A stretch of 7,357 bases of DNA from Acidobacteriota bacterium. GTDB lineage: Bacteria > Acidobacteriota > Thermoanaerobaculia > Multivoradales > SZUA-115. The notes beneath the pieces are model-generated. The model saw only the letters and a list, made by a program, of their open reading frames with translations, made no database searches and had not been told where the DNA came from. The stretch's first letter is position 1. Each line of letters opens with the position of its first letter. The stretch covers positions 1 through 7,357 of the forward strand of contig QIHU01000619.1 of assembly GCA_003231035.1 (NCBI GenBank), in the 5' to 3' direction. Shown here in pieces: positions 1 through 6,434 of the stretch. The position numbers and the translations under genes were made by a program.

Positions 1-6
1 GAGTGC

Positions 7-34
7 AGGCCGCCGGAGATCCCTCCGGCGGCCT
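7..34 (-). terminator. Hairpin downstream of the lectin gene, probable terminator
   Basis: There is a perfect 12-bp stem (7-18 pairing with 23-34) around the 4-nt loop ATCC. It lies 22 bp beyond the stop codon of the minus-strand lectin gene, where an intrinsic terminator would be expected. Only six bases follow it on the minus strand before the window ends and they are not T-rich, so a classical U-tract cannot be confirmed. It could equally act as an mRNA-stabilising 3' hairpin. Confidence 0.6.
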
Positions 35-56
35 GTGTGCGGGGCGGAACCTTCTA

Positions 57-314
57 CTACTTCAGCTGGCCGCGGTACCCCACGGGGCCCTCGCCCGGGA
101 ACTGGGCGGAGCCCAGGAAGGAGTTGGCGTCGTTGAAGAAGGTGATGTTGCCGTTGCCGTCCTTGCTGGCCCAGGCCACCGAGGTGCCGGTCGACGGTGC
201 GCCGGAGGCCGGCACCACGGCATTGCGGTTCTTGATCTCGATCACCAGGTCGGCATCGTCCTGCCAGCCTGCGTCGGGGCCGCCGAATTGAATCTGGGTC
301 TTGTAGGTTGCCAT
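57..314 (-). CDS. Single-repeat OAA/MBHA-family lectin-like protein
   Basis: This gene encodes 85 residues, with an ATG start and an AAGGA ribosome binding site 8 nt upstream (323-327). The N-terminal QFGGPDAGW and the C-terminal PGEGPVGYRG match, from memory, the repeat of Oscillatoria agardhii agglutinin (OAA) and Myxococcus MBHA, which has QWGGxxAxW near the start and GEGPIGFR near the end. That family binds the branched core of high-mannose glycans. OAA has two repeats of about 66 residues and MBHA four; this protein has one, with roughly 20-25 extra residues in the middle (about 36-62). Sugar-contact positions known in OAA appear as F10 (Trp in OAA), G11, K28 (Arg in OAA), E75 and G76. 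There is no signal peptide or membrane segment, so it is cytoplasmic or released non-classically. It lies 115 bp downstream of the cupin gene on the same strand and may be cotranscribed. The family assignment is fairly secure; sugar binding is inference because two contact residues are substituted. Confidence 0.85.
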   Translation of the reverse strand: MATYKTQIQFGGPDAGWQDDADLVIEIKNRNAVVPASGAPSTGTSVAWASKDGNGNITFFNDANSFLGSAQFPGEGPVGYRGQLK

Positions 315-344
315 TGTCTGAATCCTTTCGTTCGTGGTTACGAG

Positions 345-388
345 GGCCGGCTGGATTGCCGGCCGAGAGTCACTCGAAGCGGAGTGAC
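345..388. promoter_or_regulatory. Two adjacent hairpins between the cupin and lectin genes
   Basis: Two perfect 7-bp inverted repeats lie back to back in the 115-bp gap: GGCCGGC (345-351) with GCCGGCC (358-364), 6-nt loop; and GTCACTC (369-375) with GAGTGAC (382-388), 6-nt loop. Neither is followed by a T-run on the minus strand, so they do not look like simple terminators. They could be an mRNA processing or stability element giving different cupin and lectin levels, or an operator. The function is unknown. Confidence 0.4.
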
Positions 389-429
389 GATGGGTTCTTC
401 CGGTTTTTCCGTTCCGGTTGTTCTTGCGG

Positions 430-894
430 CTAGCCGTTCTCGCCCAAGTGCATCAGGTCGGTATCGTTCGGGAGCACGAAGTCGGCCGAGTCTTCGATCG
501 ATTTGAAGTCCTGGTTGTTGAACACCACCAGGACCTTCGCTGAGCCCTTGGCGCCCTTCTCCTCGAGGCTGTGGACCCACCCCTGGGGGAAGAGGACGAC
601 ATCGCCGACCGACATCTCGAAAACCCCTTCGTAGCGGGCGTTGGGCTTGCCCGGCCCGTACAAACGGACGGTCGCCTCGCCCTCGAGAACGACTAGGAAC
701 TCGTCGTTGTCAGGGTGGTGGTGGAGGTTTCGCGAGCCGCGCAGAATGGCCCAGCTGAAGTAGATGAGTGGAATGCGGAAGCCCTCGGGCTTGTCTACTC
801 CGGCCCTCGCCAGATCGAAGATGGCCGGTGGCATCCCGGTCTTTTGCAAAACCTGTTTGTATTCGAACGGTCCGTTGGTTGGTTTCTTGCCCAA
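430..894 (-). CDS. Single-domain cupin protein
   Basis: This gene encodes 154 residues with one cupin beta-barrel. Motif 1 is seen as H58-x-H60-x4-E65-x6-G72. Motif 2 is G97-x5-P103-x-G105-x2-H108. The three His and the Glu are the usual metal ligands (Mn, Fe, Ni or Zn), so the metal site looks complete; the Asn that often ends motif 2 is Glu here. The sequence most resembles one half of an oxalate decarboxylase/germin-type bicupin, but single cupins also include sugar isomerases, dioxygenases and non-enzymatic sugar-binding proteins, so no reaction can be assigned. The start is TTG at 894, chosen because a strong GAGGAGG (903-909) sits 8 nt upstream and no ATG gives a better fit. There is no signal peptide. 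It is divergent from the HTCS gene and precedes the lectin gene on the same strand, so it is the nearest candidate target of the HTCS. Confidence 0.92.
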   Translation of the reverse strand: MGKKPTNGPFEYKQVLQKTGMPPAIFDLARAGVDKPEGFRIPLIYFSWAILRGSRNLHHHPDNDEFLVVLEGEATVRLYGPGKPNARYEGVFEMSVGDVVLFPQGWVHSLEEKGAKGSAKVLVVFNNQDFKSIEDSADFVLPNDTDLMHLGENG

Positions 895-953
895 AGCAAT
901 TTCCTCCTCATTCGGGTGGCCAGGTGGTTCGACCGGGCCGGGTGGGTGCGAAT

Positions 954-1003
954 CACAGCGCTGTGGCGATGGAGGAAGGCTAGGTGGGCGGAGCCCCGCG
1001 GGG
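954..1003. promoter_or_regulatory. Two palindromes in the divergent cupin/HTCS intergenic region
   Basis: A perfect 12-bp palindrome, CACAGCGCTGTG (954-965), and a perfect 10-bp palindrome, CCCCGCGGGG (994-1003), lie between the divergent starts at 894 and 1035. The first has the form of a dimeric helix-turn-helix operator. The second is pure G+C and is more likely by chance in this genome. No convincing -35/-10 pair was found on either strand, so the promoters remain unplaced. Confidence 0.4.
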
Positions 1004-1012
1004 TTAGCGGGA

Positions 1013-1049
1013 TCGTCTAAAATGGCTGCCAGGAATGTCTATTAGACGA
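1013..1049. promoter_or_regulatory. Dyad symmetry straddling the HTCS start codon
   Basis: TCGTCTAA (1013-1020) and TTAGACGA (1042-1049) form a perfect 8-bp inverted repeat with 21 nt between the arms. The enclosed stretch contains the AGGA and the ATG at 1035. A second, tight dyad GTCTA-T-TAGAC covers 1037-1047. GTCTA therefore recurs as a direct repeat 22 bp apart (1015 and 1037), close to the 21-bp spacing of classic AraC half-sites. It could be an autoregulatory operator or an mRNA hairpin presenting the start codon in its loop. Confidence 0.4.
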
Positions 1050-4000
1050 ATTCGATACCTAGCGGGACGAATCCGACAGTGGCTCAGGTCGCCACCGGCT
1101 CGCCGACGGATGGCGGCGAGCGGTTGGGTGGCTCTGGGCTCTCTGTTCGCGCTTCTCTGGCCGCCGCAAGTGGCCCTTGCCGCCGGCCCGGAACGCATCG
1201 AGTTATCCGACGTGACCTTCGTCGTCGAGCGTTGGACGGCCGCCGAGGGGCTGCCCGTGAACTCGCTGAAGGACATCCTGCAAACGCGAGACGGTTACCT
1301 CTGGATCTCGACTTTTGACGGGCTGGTCCGCTTCGACGGGGTTCGCTTCGAGCTCTTCGACAACGTCCGTGTCCCACAGCTGGGGTCCAATCGCGTGATT
1401 GGCCTGAGCGAAGACGGCGAGGGAGCCCTGTGGATCCACACCGAGAGCCACTTGACTCGGATGGTGAACGGCGTTTTCGAGCAGGTGGCCTCGTCGGAGC
1501 CCTTTCTGCGCTTCGAGACCCGGATCGATCGCACCGGGACCTTTTGGGTGCTCACCGACATCGGTCTTTACGGCTACAGCGAGGGAGGGCTGGAACCGGT
1601 GTTCGCCGAGCACCTGGACGGGAGGTGGATCTGGAGTGTCTACCTGGACCATCGGGGCAGGTTGTGGGTTGCCACCGGCGACGGCTTGGGTCGGGCAGAA
1701 GGCGGCCTCTGGCGCTGGTATTCGCCTGCTGACGGCCTGCCCGACGGAGAGGTCCGGTCCGTTGCCGAAGAGGGCGATGGAACCCTTTGGGCGGCCACCG
1801 CCGGGGGCCTTACCCGCTTCGACGAGGGGCGCGGCGATGGCACTTTTCTGCCGGCGCGGCGGGGACGCTTCCTGCGCTTGGAGGAGACCTCCGAGGGGCT
1901 CGCCGCTTTGCGCTGCGGCGGGGGCCTCTGCCGCTTCGAGGCGGGTGGGCGGGAGTACGAGATTCAGGAGGATTGGGGACTCGTCGAGCGTCCGGGGCTG
2001 ATTCACAGCGAGGCCAACGGCACCCTCTGGGTGCAAACCGTGGATCTCTTTCGCAACGGTGAGCGCCTCCTCCTGCCGGCCATCGAAGGGGCTCCCCCCA
2101 GAAGCACCGAGGTCGCCTCGTTTTTAGTTGACGACGAGGGCACGGTGTGGATCGCCACCCAGGGGGCGGGGTTGTTCGCGTTGCGGCCCACCCGCGTGCG
2201 CATGGTTGGCCGGCGGGAGGGGCTGAGCACTCAGAACGTCTACCGGCTGCACCAGGACAGGGCCGGCACGATCTGGTTCGATCAGCACGGCGACCCGACC
2301 GCCCGTCTGGCGCGGGTCGCCGACGGCGCTCTCAGCCTGGTGGATTGTGTCGACAAGCTGATCATCTCGTCGATCTACGATGACCCCCTAGTCGGTCTGC
2401 TGGTGGGCACCAACGAGGGTCTCTTCCTCCTCCCGCGCCCCGCTCAGGGCCCGCCCTCCGGGCCCTGTGTGCAGCTCGGCGACGCCCTGCCGCAGACCGG
2501 CGTCGAAGACTATGTTCAGGCCATGCACCGCACCCGCGGTGGGCGGTTGTTGGTCGGAGCTCGGCGCGGTGGACTCTTCGTCTCCCGCCCGGGCGACCCC
2601 CGTGACGGAACCTGGAGCTTCGAGCGCTTCACCGAGGCCGAGGGGCTGACTTCGCGCAACGTGCGGGTGATCCGCGAGTCGGCGACGAGCGATCCGCTGG
2701 CGAACGATCCGGGGGCGAGCGATCCGGGGGCGCCGTCGACGATCTGGCTCGGCACCAACGGTGGAGGTGTGATCCGTTTTCGTCCCGAGGGCCCGGGAGA
2801 GCACTTCACCGCCGTGACCCAGGCCGACGGCTTGCCCAGCGACCTGGTGCGGTCGATTCACCTGGGCGAGGATGGGGTGCTGTGGGTCGCCACCGAAGAC
2901 CGGGGGCTCGCCCGCCTCGACCCCCGTTCGCTCGATGCGGCCACCGGTCCCGAGGTGGTCACCCTCGACACCCGCCAGGGGCTGTGCGACAACAGCCTGC
3001 ATCAGATTCTCGCGGACGATGCGGGCCGTTTCTGGATCTCCTCGAACCGAGGCATCTTTCGAGTCGAACGGGCCCAGCTGGAGGCTTTCGCCCGGGGCGA
3101 GATCTCGACCGTCGACTGCGTCGAGTACACCGAGCGCGACGGCCTGCTCAACCGGGAGGCCAACGGCGGCTTCCAGGATGCCGGGATCCGCGCGCAAGAC
3201 GGCACCCTCTGGTTCGCGACCCAGAACGGGGTCGCCGTCGTCGACCCCGAGTCGGTGGTCGGCGGCCAGCTGCCGGTGCCGCCGGTCTACGTCGAGGCCC
3301 TGCTCGTCGGCGAGGATCGTCGGCCGGTCTTGGCGGAGGCGCTCGAACTCGCCGCCGCTGAGCGCAGCTTCACCCTCACTTATACGGCGCTCTCCTTCCG
3401 TTCGCCGGATCAGGTGCGCTTCCGCTACCGGCTAGGGGGCTATGACGAAGATTGGCAGGCGGTCACCGCCGAGCGCCGTGTGCGCTACACCAAGGTCCCT
3501 CCGGGCAACTACCTGTTCGAGCTCCAGGGTCGGTCGAGCGAGGGGGTATGGAATCGACGAGGGGATCGCCTCGCCATTACCGTTCGACCCTTCTTCTGGG
3601 AGACGCGCCCGTTTCGCGCCAGCGTCGGGCTCTTGGCGGTGGGGCTCGCTTTCCTGCTGCTACAACAGCGCGAGCGTCGCCAGCGATTGCGTCGCGACAG
3701 GCTACAGGGGATGGTGCGCGAGCGCACGCGGGAGCTGGAGCGGGAGAAGGAGACCGTGGCACGGCAGAACCGGGAACTGACTCGCCTAGATCAGGCGAAG
3801 TCCGAGCTCTTCGCCAACATCTCGCACGAGTTCCGCACCCCGCTGACCCTGTCGCTGGGTCCTCTGGAGGATCTGAGGAGCGGCCTCTTCGGCGCCCTCG
3901 AGCCTCCGGTGCTCCGCGAGGTGGAGCGCATCCAGGGCAACACCGCCCGGGTGCTGGAGCTGGTCAACCAGCTGCTCGACACCGCCAGGCTGGAAGCGGG

Positions 4001-5483
4001 CCGCCTCGACCTCAATGCGATGCGCCAGGATCTCGGCGCTTTTCTGCGCCAGGTAGGCGAACGCTTCGTGCCCATGGCCGAGCGCCGCAAGATCGCCTAC
4101 GAAGTCGCACCGGGCGAGCAACCGCTGTGGATCTACTTCGACTCCGAGCAGCTGGACAAGGTAATCTCCAACCTCTTGGCCAACGCCTTCAAGTTCACTC
4201 CAGCCGGTGGCCGGGTGCGCCTCGTCGCCGAGGAGTCGACGCAGGTCGACGACGAGGGCCGGAACTGGGCGACGGTGTCGGTGGCCGACACCGGCCACGG
4301 CATCGCGCCCGAGCAGCTGCCGCGGATCTTCGAGCGCTTCTACCAAGTCGACAGCTCCGCCATGCGGCGCCAGCCGGGTACCGGTCTCGGTCTGACCCTG
4401 GCCCGCAGCCTGGTCGACTTGCACGGAGGCTCGTTGGAGGTCGACAGCGTGCCGGGCGTGGGCAGTACCTTCACCGTCCGTCTCCTGCAAGGCCGCGATC
4501 ACCTCACCGACGAGCAGCTCGCCACCCCGACACCCCGCGTTGTTGAAGAAGGCCTCGCCGCCGCGGAGCAGATCGCCGCGCTGAGCGCCTCGTTGGTCGA
4601 GATCGCGGAGGTTGAAGCCGAGTCGGGGGCTGGCGACCGGGAGAGCGAGGCGGGCGATCAGATGACGGTCCTGGTGGTGGACGATCACCCCGACCTTCGT
4701 GCCTACCTGCGTCGCCACCTCGCCGATCGCTATCGGGTCCTCGAAGCGCGGGATGGCGCGGAGGGTCTCGCCTTGGCTCGTGAAGCCTTGCCCGATCTGG
4801 TGATCAGCGATGTGATGATGCCCCGGATGGACGGCTACGAGTTGACCCGCGCGATCAAGCAGGACCCGGAGCTCGAATTCATTCCGGTCATCCTGCTCAC
4901 CGCTCGGGCGGGGATGGCGTCGAAGCTCGACGGTCTTGGCGAGGGGGCCGACGACTATTTGACCAAGCCTTTCGACTCCCGGGAGCTGCTCGCCCGGATC
5001 GACAATCTGATCGCCTCGCGCCAGCGGTTGCGCGGCCTGCTGAGCGCCGCCAACCGTCCTCCCAGTCCGACCGAGGTCGGCGCTGCCCCGCCCTTGAATG
5101 CCCCCCCAGGCCACTCGGCGCTCACCGGTGAGAAAACCCGGAGCGCTGACCACGGTCTCTTGGCACGTGTCCAGGCGACCATCGACGCTCATCTGGGGGA
5201 GGAGGACTTCCAGGTCGACGCTCTCGCCGAAGGGCTGGCGATGTCCCGGAGTCTCCTCTACCTGCGTTTGCAGGAACTCACCTCGAAGACCCCGGCGCGG
5301 CTGATCTTGGAAAGGCGCCTCGAACGCGCCGCCGATCTACTGGCCGACGGACAGCATGCGGTGGGCGAGGTCGCCTACGCTGTCGGCTTCCGCAGCCTCT
5401 CCCATTTCTCCCAGCGGTTCCGGGCCGAGCACGGGGTCACCCCATCGCAGTTCCGCCTCAAACGCCTCTCGCCAGGCGGCTAG
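1035..5483 (+). CDS. Hybrid two-component system regulator: propeller sensor, histidine kinase, receiver, AraC domain
   Basis: This 1482-residue protein combines sensor, kinase and transcription factor. In order: a long Arg-rich N-region and signal peptide (about 1-49, possible AxA cleavage after A49); about 14-15 Reg_prop repeats of the DGxLWxATxxGLxRF type (about 75-740), probably two beta-propellers; a Y_Y_Y domain (about 785-850); a membrane helix (about 861-877); a coiled-coil linker (about 880-920); a HisKA domain with phospho-His H931 in SHEFRTPL; a HATPase domain with N-box N1046/N1050, DTGHG at 1085-1089 and GTGLGL at 1115-1120; a receiver with D1216/D1217, phospho-Asp D1259, T1289 and K1311; and a C-terminal AraC helix-turn-helix (about 1375-1480). 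All catalytic residues are present. Family knowledge says the outer sensor binds an oligosaccharide and the AraC domain activates nearby glycan genes; the ligand here is unknown. The start is uncertain: ATG 1035 follows the in-frame stop at 1005 but has AGGA directly abutting it. ATG 1110 (residue 26) would leave a more typical signal peptide but has no clear ribosome binding site. Confidence 0.97.
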   Translation: MSIRRIRYLAGRIRQWLRSPPARRRMAASGWVALGSLFALLWPPQVALAAGPERIELSDVTFVVERWTAAEGLPVNSLKDILQTRDGYLWISTFDGLVRFDGVRFELFDNVRVPQLGSNRVIGLSEDGEGALWIHTESHLTRMVNGVFEQVASSEPFLRFETRIDRTGTFWVLTDIGLYGYSEGGLEPVFAEHLDGRWIWSVYLDHRGRLWVATGDGLGRAEGGLWRWYSPADGLPDGEVRSVAEEGDGTLWAATAGGLTRFDEGRGDGTFLPARRGRFLRLEETSEGLAALRCGGGLCRFEAGGREYEIQEDWGLVERPGLIHSEANGTLWVQTVDLFRNGERLLLPAIEGAPPRSTEVASFLVDDEGTVWIATQGAGLFALRPTRVRMVGRREGLSTQNVYRLHQDRAGTIWFDQHGDPTARLARVADGALSLVDCVDKLIISSIYDDPLVGLLVGTNEGLFLLPRPAQGPPSGPCVQLGDALPQTGVEDYVQAMHRTRGGRLLVGARRGGLFVSRPGDPRDGTWSFERFTEAEGLTSRNVRVIRESATSDPLANDPGASDPGAPSTIWLGTNGGGVIRFRPEGPGEHFTAVTQADGLPSDLVRSIHLGEDGVLWVATEDRGLARLDPRSLDAATGPEVVTLDTRQGLCDNSLHQILADDAGRFWISSNRGIFRVERAQLEAFARGEISTVDCVEYTERDGLLNREANGGFQDAGIRAQDGTLWFATQNGVAVVDPESVVGGQLPVPPVYVEALLVGEDRRPVLAEALELAAAERSFTLTYTALSFRSPDQVRFRYRLGGYDEDWQAVTAERRVRYTKVPPGNYLFELQGRSSEGVWNRRGDRLAITVRPFFWETRPFRASVGLLAVGLAFLLLQQRERRQRLRRDRLQGMVRERTRELEREKETVARQNRELTRLDQAKSELFANISHEFRTPLTLSLGPLEDLRSGLFGALEPPVLREVERIQGNTARVLELVNQLLDTARLEAGRLDLNAMRQDLGAFLRQVGERFVPMAERRKIAYEVAPGEQPLWIYFDSEQLDKVISNLLANAFKFTPAGGRVRLVAEESTQVDDEGRNWATVSVADTGHGIAPEQLPRIFERFYQVDSSAMRRQPGTGLGLTLARSLVDLHGGSLEVDSVPGVGSTFTVRLLQGRDHLTDEQLATPTPRVVEEGLAAAEQIAALSASLVEIAEVEAESGAGDRESEAGDQMTVLVVDDHPDLRAYLRRHLADRYRVLEARDGAEGLALAREALPDLVISDVMMPRMDGYELTRAIKQDPELEFIPVILLTARAGMASKLDGLGEGADDYLTKPFDSRELLARIDNLIASRQRLRGLLSAANRPPSPTEVGAAPPLNAPPGHSALTGEKTRSADHGLLARVQATIDAHLGEEDFQVDALAEGLAMSRSLLYLRLQELTSKTPARLILERRLERAADLLADGQHAVGEVAYAVGFRSLSHFSQRFRAEHGVTPSQFRLKRLSPGG
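2685..2729 (+). repeat. Three tandem 15-bp units inside the HTCS gene
   Basis: Three in-frame 15-bp units (2685-2699, 2700-2714, 2715-2729) share the core cGAtCCg and encode TSDPL, ANDPG and ASDPG (residues 551-565). The last two differ by a single base. They form a Pro/Asp/Gly-rich loop inserted into a propeller blade, just before STIWLGTNGGG. This looks like a recent slippage expansion in a surface loop. Confidence 0.75.
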
Positions 5484-5586
5484 GTCGGCGATTCGGAACG
5501 ATCGGCCAGGAAGGACAGTTTGTCCCGCGCGGTTCAATCGCTGCCATGCGGGAGTCGATCCATCCCACTGTGCTGCGTTGCCGCTC

Positions 5587-5681
5587 CTCGCCATGGCCCA
5601 GCGGGCGGATGGCCTGCATCCGTCTTGAAAACCAGCGTCGGTTCACGCCGTCCGTGGGTTCGAATCCCACCCCCTCCGCCA
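5587..5681 (+). pseudogene. tRNA-Ser(UGA) relic or displaced tRNA 3' fragment
   Basis: The 3' part is canonical: T stem GTGGG (5654-5658), loop TTCGAAT, CCCAC (5666-5670), acceptor 3' strand CCCCTCC (5671-5677), discriminator G and encoded CCA (5679-5681). The ATGGCCCAGCGG stretch from 5593 resembles a serine tRNA D arm, the loop CTTGAAA carries anticodon TGA (5626-5628), and the variable region of about 18 nt fits a class II tRNA. The acceptor 5' strand should read GGAGGGG, but 5587-5593 is CTCGCCA with only one possible pair. The anticodon stem keeps only two good pairs, and about four extra nucleotides sit between the D and anticodon stems. It therefore cannot fold as a normal tRNA. It is either a decayed gene or a fragment left at an integration junction. 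The serine identity is likely; the cause of decay is inferred. Confidence 0.6.
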
Positions 5682-5727
5682 GTCCGGGAATTCTCAGCCT
5701 AGTTCAGCCGACAGTTTGCTGGTGGTG

Positions 5728-6147
5728 TTAGTTGGTTGGGCGAGTGCGCCAGTTGTCAACTTGAAGATTCGGAATCCGCCTCATGTGATCTAGGTTGTCC
5801 GTGACCAAGGTGGCACTGAGGGCCAGGGCGTGCGCTGCGACGGCGACGTCGAAATCTTCAAGGCGGACTCCACGGCGTTCCAGGTTGGCCTTGGCTAGTC
5901 CAAAGGCCCGGCTGACCTCGTCGGTCCAGGGCACCCTGTGCATTTCGTCCAGGAAGACGCTGAAGCGCGCGAGCAATCTCTCCTTCTTCTTCGACTTCGG
6001 CAGCCGTGCCAACCCGTACTCAATCTCGGCGATGACGGGCTGTGGTAGCAGTACGTCCGTTTGCGAGTTCGACAACAGATGCTCGCAAACGGAAGGGTCG
6101 CCCGCCATCGCGAAGGAGAGCGTATTGGTGTCGAGAACGTACTTCAC
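5728..6147 (-). CDS. vapC: VapC-type PIN-domain ribonuclease toxin
   Basis: This gene encodes 139 residues, a normal length for VapC/FitB toxins. The PIN acidic site is complete: D6 in LDTN, E41 in AEIEYG, D98/D100 in LEDFD and D117 in VTDN, which together bind Mg2+ or Mn2+ for RNA cleavage. Family members cleave tRNA or rRNA and are blocked by the cognate antitoxin. The start is GTG at 6147 and shares GTGA with the antitoxin stop (4-nt overlap), so translation is coupled and antitoxin is made first. It lies 46 bp from the CCA end of the tRNA relic. The sequence looks less GC-rich than the HTCS gene, which fits a mobile module, though this was not computed. The RNA target cannot be told from sequence. 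Confidence 0.93.
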   Translation of the reverse strand: MKYVLDTNTLSFAMAGDPSVCEHLLSNSQTDVLLPQPVIAEIEYGLARLPKSKKKERLLARFSVFLDEMHRVPWTDEVSRAFGLAKANLERRGVRLEDFDVAVAAHALALSATLVTDNLDHMRRIPNLQVDNWRTRPTN

Positions 6148-6398
6148 AAGATCGGCGGCGCCTTGCGAGTTCGGTTCGCAGCGACGGCGGCTAGTGTCTT
6201 CTTGAGCGATTGGCGTGCCTCTGCGTCAGAGCGGGCCGCACCCAGCACCTCGAGGAATCGGTTGCTCCAGCGGGTTTCGGTGTCCAGGGTGCGCTGGAGA
6301 GCCCGGATGATGTAGCGGTTCCGGCTCACGCCCAGTTCCTTGGCGTGGTAATCGACCGAGGCTAGGAGTTCGGGGGGTAAATGGACTGTAGTGCTCAC
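6144..6398 (-). CDS. Ribbon-helix-helix (CopG-like) antitoxin of the VapC toxin
   Basis: This gene encodes 84 residues. The N-terminal STTVHLPPELLASVDYHAKE, followed by LGVSRNRYIIRALQ, is a typical ribbon-helix-helix: a short beta strand that reads DNA as a dimer, then two helices (about residues 3-45). The C-terminal, basic and Ala-rich half (about 46-84) would wrap the toxin. The protein should neutralise VapC and repress its own operon. The start is GTG at 6398. It has no Shine-Dalgarno, and the best promoter puts transcription start at or within a base or two of that codon, so the mRNA may be leaderless. Its TGA stop overlaps the toxin GTG by four bases. Confidence 0.9.
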   Translation of the reverse strand: MSTTVHLPPELLASVDYHAKELGVSRNRYIIRALQRTLDTETRWSNRFLEVLGAARSDAEARQSLKKTLAAVAANRTRKAPPIL

Positions 6399-6434
6399 GA
6401 CGAATAGAATAGGACTATATTCATTCTAAGTCAA
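6399..6434 (-). promoter_or_regulatory. Promoter and probable operator of the toxin-antitoxin operon
   Basis: On the minus strand, TTGACT (6434-6429) and TATTCT (6411-6406) are separated by exactly 17 bp, a good housekeeping-sigma promoter in an AT-rich island. Predicted transcription start is about 6398-6400, right at the GTG start codon. On the plus strand, GAATAGAATAG (6402-6412) and TATATTCATTC (6416-6426) form an imperfect inverted repeat over the -10 and spacer, as expected for autorepression by a ribbon-helix-helix antitoxin. Confidence 0.65.

Noticed and set aside
1203..3197. Long minus-strand frames (1203-2036 and 2388-3197)
   Set aside because: They lie antisense to the propeller repeats, whose sense frame shows clear DGxLWxAT motifs throughout.
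3452..4546. 364-residue plus-strand frame overlapping the HTCS kinase
   Set aside because: It is low-complexity Arg/Ala/Gly/Pro-rich translation of the wrong frame, while the HisKA and HATPase motifs are in the HTCS frame.
3786..5192. 468-residue open frame on the minus strand inside the HTCS gene
   Set aside because: It is the antisense of the kinase, receiver and linker coding region, has no recognisable motifs, and its length is explained by high GC codon bias.
5513..5525. GGACA/TGTCC hairpin after the HTCS stop as a terminator
   Set aside because: The stem is only 5 bp with a 3-nt loop and no T-run follows.
5587..5681. Functional tRNA-Ser or tRNA-Sec gene
   Set aside because: The acceptor stem has at most one pair and the anticodon stem is mostly mismatched. 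The loop reads TGA, not the TCA of selenocysteine tRNA.
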